From Rubrivivax sp. (lineage in GTDB: Bacteria; Pseudomonadota; Gammaproteobacteria; Burkholderiales; Burkholderiaceae_C): 8,453 nucleotides of DNA. The stretch is taken from the NCBI GenBank assembly GCA_027484885.1, contig JAIXSD010000553.1, positions 1 to 8,453 of the forward strand. Direction: 5' to 3'. The notes beneath the pieces were generated by a model. It had not been told where the DNA came from and ran no database searches. It saw nothing but the letters and a program-made list of their open reading frames with translations. The translations under genes were made by a program, and so were the position numbers. This document shows, one piece after another, positions 5,759 to 8,453 of the stretch (position 1 is its first letter; every line of letters starts with the position of its first letter).

Positions 5759-7975
5759 TCAGGCGCCGAGGCGGTACTGGTCCAGCAAGGCCGGGCCGGA
5801 CATGGCCGGATCGCTGATCGAGGCCTCGCCGGTTTCCATATGGCCGGCGAAACGGCGGCTGAAATCACCTTGGCCGGCCACGCGCACGCTGAAGTCGTAC
5901 CAGAAGGCGCTTTCGCGCAGCGGCAGGCGCAGGGTGGTGCTGGTCTTGGCGGCCAGGTGGATCTGCTGCGGCGCCACGCTGTAGTACTTGTTGACCGAGA
6001 GGATGAAGGTGCAGGCGAAGCTGCCGCTGTTGCTCAGCTCGATCACCAGCTCGCCATTGGCCACGTCCGGCGTCACGCGCACTTCGGGGTTGGGCTGGGC
6101 GGCGGCGGCCACGCGGCGGGCGTTGCCGGTGAAGTGGCGGTGGTAGCCGTTGGGGCCCAAGACCCAGAGGTCGTAGGCGCCATTGGCGGCCGGTTGCCAG
6201 CTGCCGGTCAGCTGCTTGCCGGCTTCCACCGTGTAGCGGCGCGGCAGGGCGGCCAGGTTCAGGCGGTCGTAGACATGGAAGACGGCCGCCGGGCCGCTGG
6301 TGTCGCCCAGGCCGTTGCCGGTGTGGGCAAACTGCAGCTCGACACGGGCGGCGCCGACGCGGCCGGCGCTGACCTTGACCGCGGCCGTGGTGTGCAGCTC
6401 ATACGGCAAGGCGCGGGCGGGGCGCGGGCCGGCTTCTTGCACCGGCACGTTCAGCGTGGTCGGCGTGGGCGGCGTGGTAGTGCCCGGCAGGGCGCGGGCG
6501 CGGTTGGCCAGCTCCAGGGTCTTGGGCAGCTGGGCGAAGAAGGCGCTGTCTTCCGGGTCGCGGAAGTTGAAGGCCGAGGTCAGATCGCCCGACACGGCAC
6601 GGCGCCAGGCGCTGATATTGGGCTCCATCACACCGAAGCGCTTCTCGATGAAACGGATCACCGAGGTGTGGTCAGCCACTTCGGAGTTGACCCAGCCGCC
6701 CTTGCTCCAGGGCGAGATCACATACATGGGCACGCGCGGGCCGAAGCCGTAGGGCTTGTGCTGGTGAGTGGCGGCGGTGCCGTTGAGGATGTGGTGGTAC
6801 TCGCCCGTGGTGTCCACGGTGGAGTCACCGGCCCGGTCGGCCTTGGCCGGGTCGGCGTCCCAGGTGATGTAGCTCGGCGCAGCCGGCGGCGGCATGTGGT
6901 CGAAGAAGCCGTCGTTCTCGTCGAAGTTGATGAACAGCACGGTCTTGCTCCAGACGGCCGGATTGGCGGTCAGCGCTTCCAGCACCTTGGCGGTGTAGTC
7001 GGCGCCCTGGGCCGGGCTGGACGGGCCGGGGTGCTCCGAGCCTTCGGCCGTGGCCACGATCCAGCTGACCTGCGGCAGCTTGTCGGCCAGCACGTCTTCG
7101 CGCAGCTTGTCGAGGTCGCGCGTGCTGATGCCGCGGTCCTTCAGCTGCTGGGAGTAGCCGGGGCGGCCGTACCAGGCGTCACGGAAGGGGCGGAAACCGG
7201 CCAGCGCGTTGTCGGTGAAGTTGTCCGCCATGTTCTGGTAGACCTGCCACGTGATGCCAGCATCCTGCAGGCGCTCGGGGTAGGTGGTCCAGGTGTAGTC
7301 GTCCAGCGGGTTCTCGTTGAACCAGTCGTGGCTGTTGTCGGTGGACGGGCCGTTGCCCTTGCGCAGCGGGTCGTTGGTGCCGGTCCAGATGAAGAGGCGG
7401 TTGGTGTTGGTGCCGGTCTGGGTGGCGCAGTGGTAGTGGTCGCAGATCGTGAAGGCATTGGCCATCGCGAACTGGAAAGGCAGATCGCTCTGCTTGAAGT
7501 AGCCCATCGAGTGGTTCTGCTTGGCCTTGGGCCAGGCGTTCATGCGGCCTTGGTCCCAGGCGGCCTGGGCATCGGGCCAGGAGTGCGGCGTGCCCGAGAC
7601 GCGCATGTGCGCAAAGGTCTGCTGCGTGTTCAGGTGGAAAGGCGCCAGCGCCAGCGGGTTGACCGGCGGGCGGCCCGGTGTGGCGGTCACGGCATTGGGC
7701 TGCATCCAGACGCTCTTGCCGCTGATGCCGGTCTTGTCAGCCACGGGCACCGGGAAGGGGTCGGCAAAACCACGCACGCCGTTCAGGGTGCCGAAGTAGT
7801 GGTCGAACGAGCGGTTCTCCTGGGTCAGGATGACGATGTGCTCGACGTCATGGATGGTGCCGCTGCGCACATTGGCGGGAATCGCCAAAGCGCGTTGGAT
7901 GGCGGGCGGGAAGGCGGTCAGCGCAGCGGCGGCGCTGGCGCTGCGCAGGAAACTGCGGCGGTCTTGGGTGGTCAT
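5759..7975 (-). CDS. Phosphocholine-specific phospholipase C, Tat-exported
   Basis: This 738-aa enzyme belongs to the PlcH/PlcN group of the phosphoesterase (AcpA-like) superfamily. Members hydrolyse phosphatidylcholine or sphingomyelin, releasing phosphocholine. The N-terminus carries a twin-arginine signal, DRRSFLRSASAAAALTAF (5-22). The catalytic domain spans about 44-450, with the metal-site motif TQENRSFDHYFG (51-62), CDHYHCATQTGTNTNR (178-193, where the Thr nucleophile of the family is expected), ATAEGSEHPGPSS (308-320), FINFDENDGFFDH (348-360) and SPWSKGGW (421-428) followed by DHTS (435-438). Two C-terminal beta-sandwich repeats of the DUF756 type follow a Thr/Pro linker, at about 515-615 and 627-715, as in PlcH/PlcN. 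Length and motifs look complete. ATG 7975 has AGGA 8 bases upstream. Which lipid it prefers, and whether it is haemolytic, cannot be read from sequence. It lies between two PEP-CTERM genes on the same strand and carries no sorting signal itself. Confidence 0.95.
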   Translation of the reverse strand: MTTQDRRSFLRSASAAAALTAFPPAIQRALAIPANVRSGTIHDVEHIVILTQENRSFDHYFGTLNGVRGFADPFPVPVADKTGISGKSVWMQPNAVTATPGRPPVNPLALAPFHLNTQQTFAHMRVSGTPHSWPDAQAAWDQGRMNAWPKAKQNHSMGYFKQSDLPFQFAMANAFTICDHYHCATQTGTNTNRLFIWTGTNDPLRKGNGPSTDNSHDWFNENPLDDYTWTTYPERLQDAGITWQVYQNMADNFTDNALAGFRPFRDAWYGRPGYSQQLKDRGISTRDLDKLREDVLADKLPQVSWIVATAEGSEHPGPSSPAQGADYTAKVLEALTANPAVWSKTVLFINFDENDGFFDHMPPPAAPSYITWDADPAKADRAGDSTVDTTGEYHHILNGTAATHQHKPYGFGPRVPMYVISPWSKGGWVNSEVADHTSVIRFIEKRFGVMEPNISAWRRAVSGDLTSAFNFRDPEDSAFFAQLPKTLELANRARALPGTTTPPTPTTLNVPVQEAGPRPARALPYELHTTAAVKVSAGRVGAARVELQFAHTGNGLGDTSGPAAVFHVYDRLNLAALPRRYTVEAGKQLTGSWQPAANGAYDLWVLGPNGYHRHFTGNARRVAAAAQPNPEVRVTPDVANGELVIELSNSGSFACTFILSVNKYYSVAPQQIHLAAKTSTTLRLPLRESAFWYDFSVRVAGQGDFSRRFAGHMETGEASISDPAMSGPALLDQYRLGA

Positions 7976-7983
7976 GGATGGGG

Positions 7984-7987
7984 TCCT
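7984..7987 (-). promoter_or_regulatory. Ribosome binding site of the phospholipase gene
   Basis: On the - strand AGGA lies 8 bases before the ATG at 7975. It supports that start, which also places the twin-arginine motif at residues 6-7, where Tat signals expect it. Confidence 0.55.
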
Positions 7988-8015
7988 GAGAATCAGAAGT
8001 GGAGACGAACGGCGT

Positions 8016-8453
8016 TCAGGCCTGGCGGCGGCGCACGACGGTGGCGATGCCGATCAAACCACCCAGCAGCAGCGCATAGCTCTGCGGCTCGGGCACCGGT
8101 GCGGCGCTGAAGCTGAAGTCGTCCATGACGAACTCGCCGTGGTTCTGACTCTTCACCTGCACGGCATCGACCAGGCCGGCATAGCCGCTGGCCAGAAAGC
8201 TCGGGGTGGCCGAGGGGTCGAGGCTTTGCGAGCTGGCGACGCGCTGGCCCTGGTAGAACAGATCGAAGCTCAGCACTGCGCCGCTCTGGCCGGCAAACCA
8301 GGCGCCGTCGAAACGCACGGCCTGATTGAAGCCGATCAGGCTGGCGGCGTCTTCGGCCAGGAAACCGCTGGTGATGCGGCCCGCGCCCGAGTGGGCGGTG
8401 TAGGGCTCGGCGGCGGTGGAGAAGGCGGTCCAGCCCAGGCGCGACCAGTCGAG
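8016..8453 (-). CDS. PEP-CTERM sorting domain protein, 5' end missing
   Basis: The frame is open from the right edge to a TGA at 8016-8018, giving 145 C-terminal residues; the real start lies outside the window. The C-terminus is a clear PEP-CTERM signal: VPEPQSYA, hydrophobic LLLGGLIGIATVV, then RRRQA. The preceding region has VRFDGAWFAG, LFYQGQRV, a FLASGYAGLVDAV stretch and GEFVMDDFSF. This pattern recurs in a family of small PEP-CTERM proteins with an all-beta domain, recognised here from memory rather than by a search. Like its neighbour it should be an exosortase substrate bound for the envelope. It ends 40 bp before the phospholipase start and is probably co-transcribed with it. It differs clearly from the other PEP-CTERM protein outside the sorting signal, so the two are not recent duplicates. 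Confidence 0.85.
   Translation of the reverse strand, partial: LDWSRLGWTAFSTAAEPYTAHSGAGRITSGFLAEDAASLIGFNQAVRFDGAWFAGQSGAVLSFDLFYQGQRVASSQSLDPSATPSFLASGYAGLVDAVQVKSQNHGEFVMDDFSFSAAPVPEPQSYALLLGGLIGIATVVRRRQA

Noticed and set aside
5037..8099. Short shared DNA words at the ends of the two PEP-CTERM genes, as a possible mobile-element repeat
   Set aside because: The matches (15 bases at 5097-5111 and 8085-8099, and a similar run over the Arg-rich tail) fall exactly on the codons of the PEP-CTERM sorting signal. They are explained by protein conservation.
5729..8110. Long + strand open frame of 793 codons
   Set aside because: It is the antisense of the phospholipase gene and has low-complexity Gly/Val/Arg/Ala composition. 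The opposite strand has unmistakable phospholipase motifs and a Tat signal.

Overview
The window is GC-rich and gene-dense. It looks like the chromosome of a betaproteobacterium of the order Burkholderiales, in the Roseateles/Pelomonas/Rubrivivax/Leptothrix neighbourhood. This rests on the strong G/C codon bias, a urea-type urt transporter cassette, a UreD of the type seen in that group, and two PEP-CTERM proteins next to a Tat-exported phospholipase C. The genus is an inference from protein style; no rRNA or other marker is present.

Left block, + strand (1-3003): the last codons of urtB, a 209-bp spacer rich in inverted repeats, then urtC, urtD and urtE. These encode the permeases and the two ATPases of a urea ABC transporter. 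urtC and urtD overlap by 4 bp, and urtE follows urtD after 49 bp. The substrate-binding gene urtA and most of urtB lie off the left edge.

Middle block, - strand (3023-4933): ureD, a urease maturation factor, followed by a secreted protein resembling a family 3 solute-binding protein (TIGR02285-like). This pair converges on urtE with only 19 bp between stop codons. Urea uptake and one urease accessory gene are therefore neighbours but on opposite strands. No ureA, ureB, ureC, ureE, ureF or ureG is visible in the window.

Right block, - strand (4964-8453): in transcription order, a PEP-CTERM protein cut by the window edge, a phosphocholine-specific phospholipase C with a Tat signal, and a second complete PEP-CTERM protein. 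A near-perfect intrinsic terminator (23-bp palindrome plus T-tract) follows. The short spacing (40 and 44 bp) suggests one transcription unit making an exported lipase and two envelope-sorted proteins. The terminator separates this unit from ureD and also indicates that the longest possible ureD start is wrong.

No mobile element, CRISPR array, tRNA or rRNA was found. The least explained features are the structured urtB-urtC spacer, the isolation of ureD from the rest of urease, and the PEP-CTERM/phospholipase C/PEP-CTERM arrangement.
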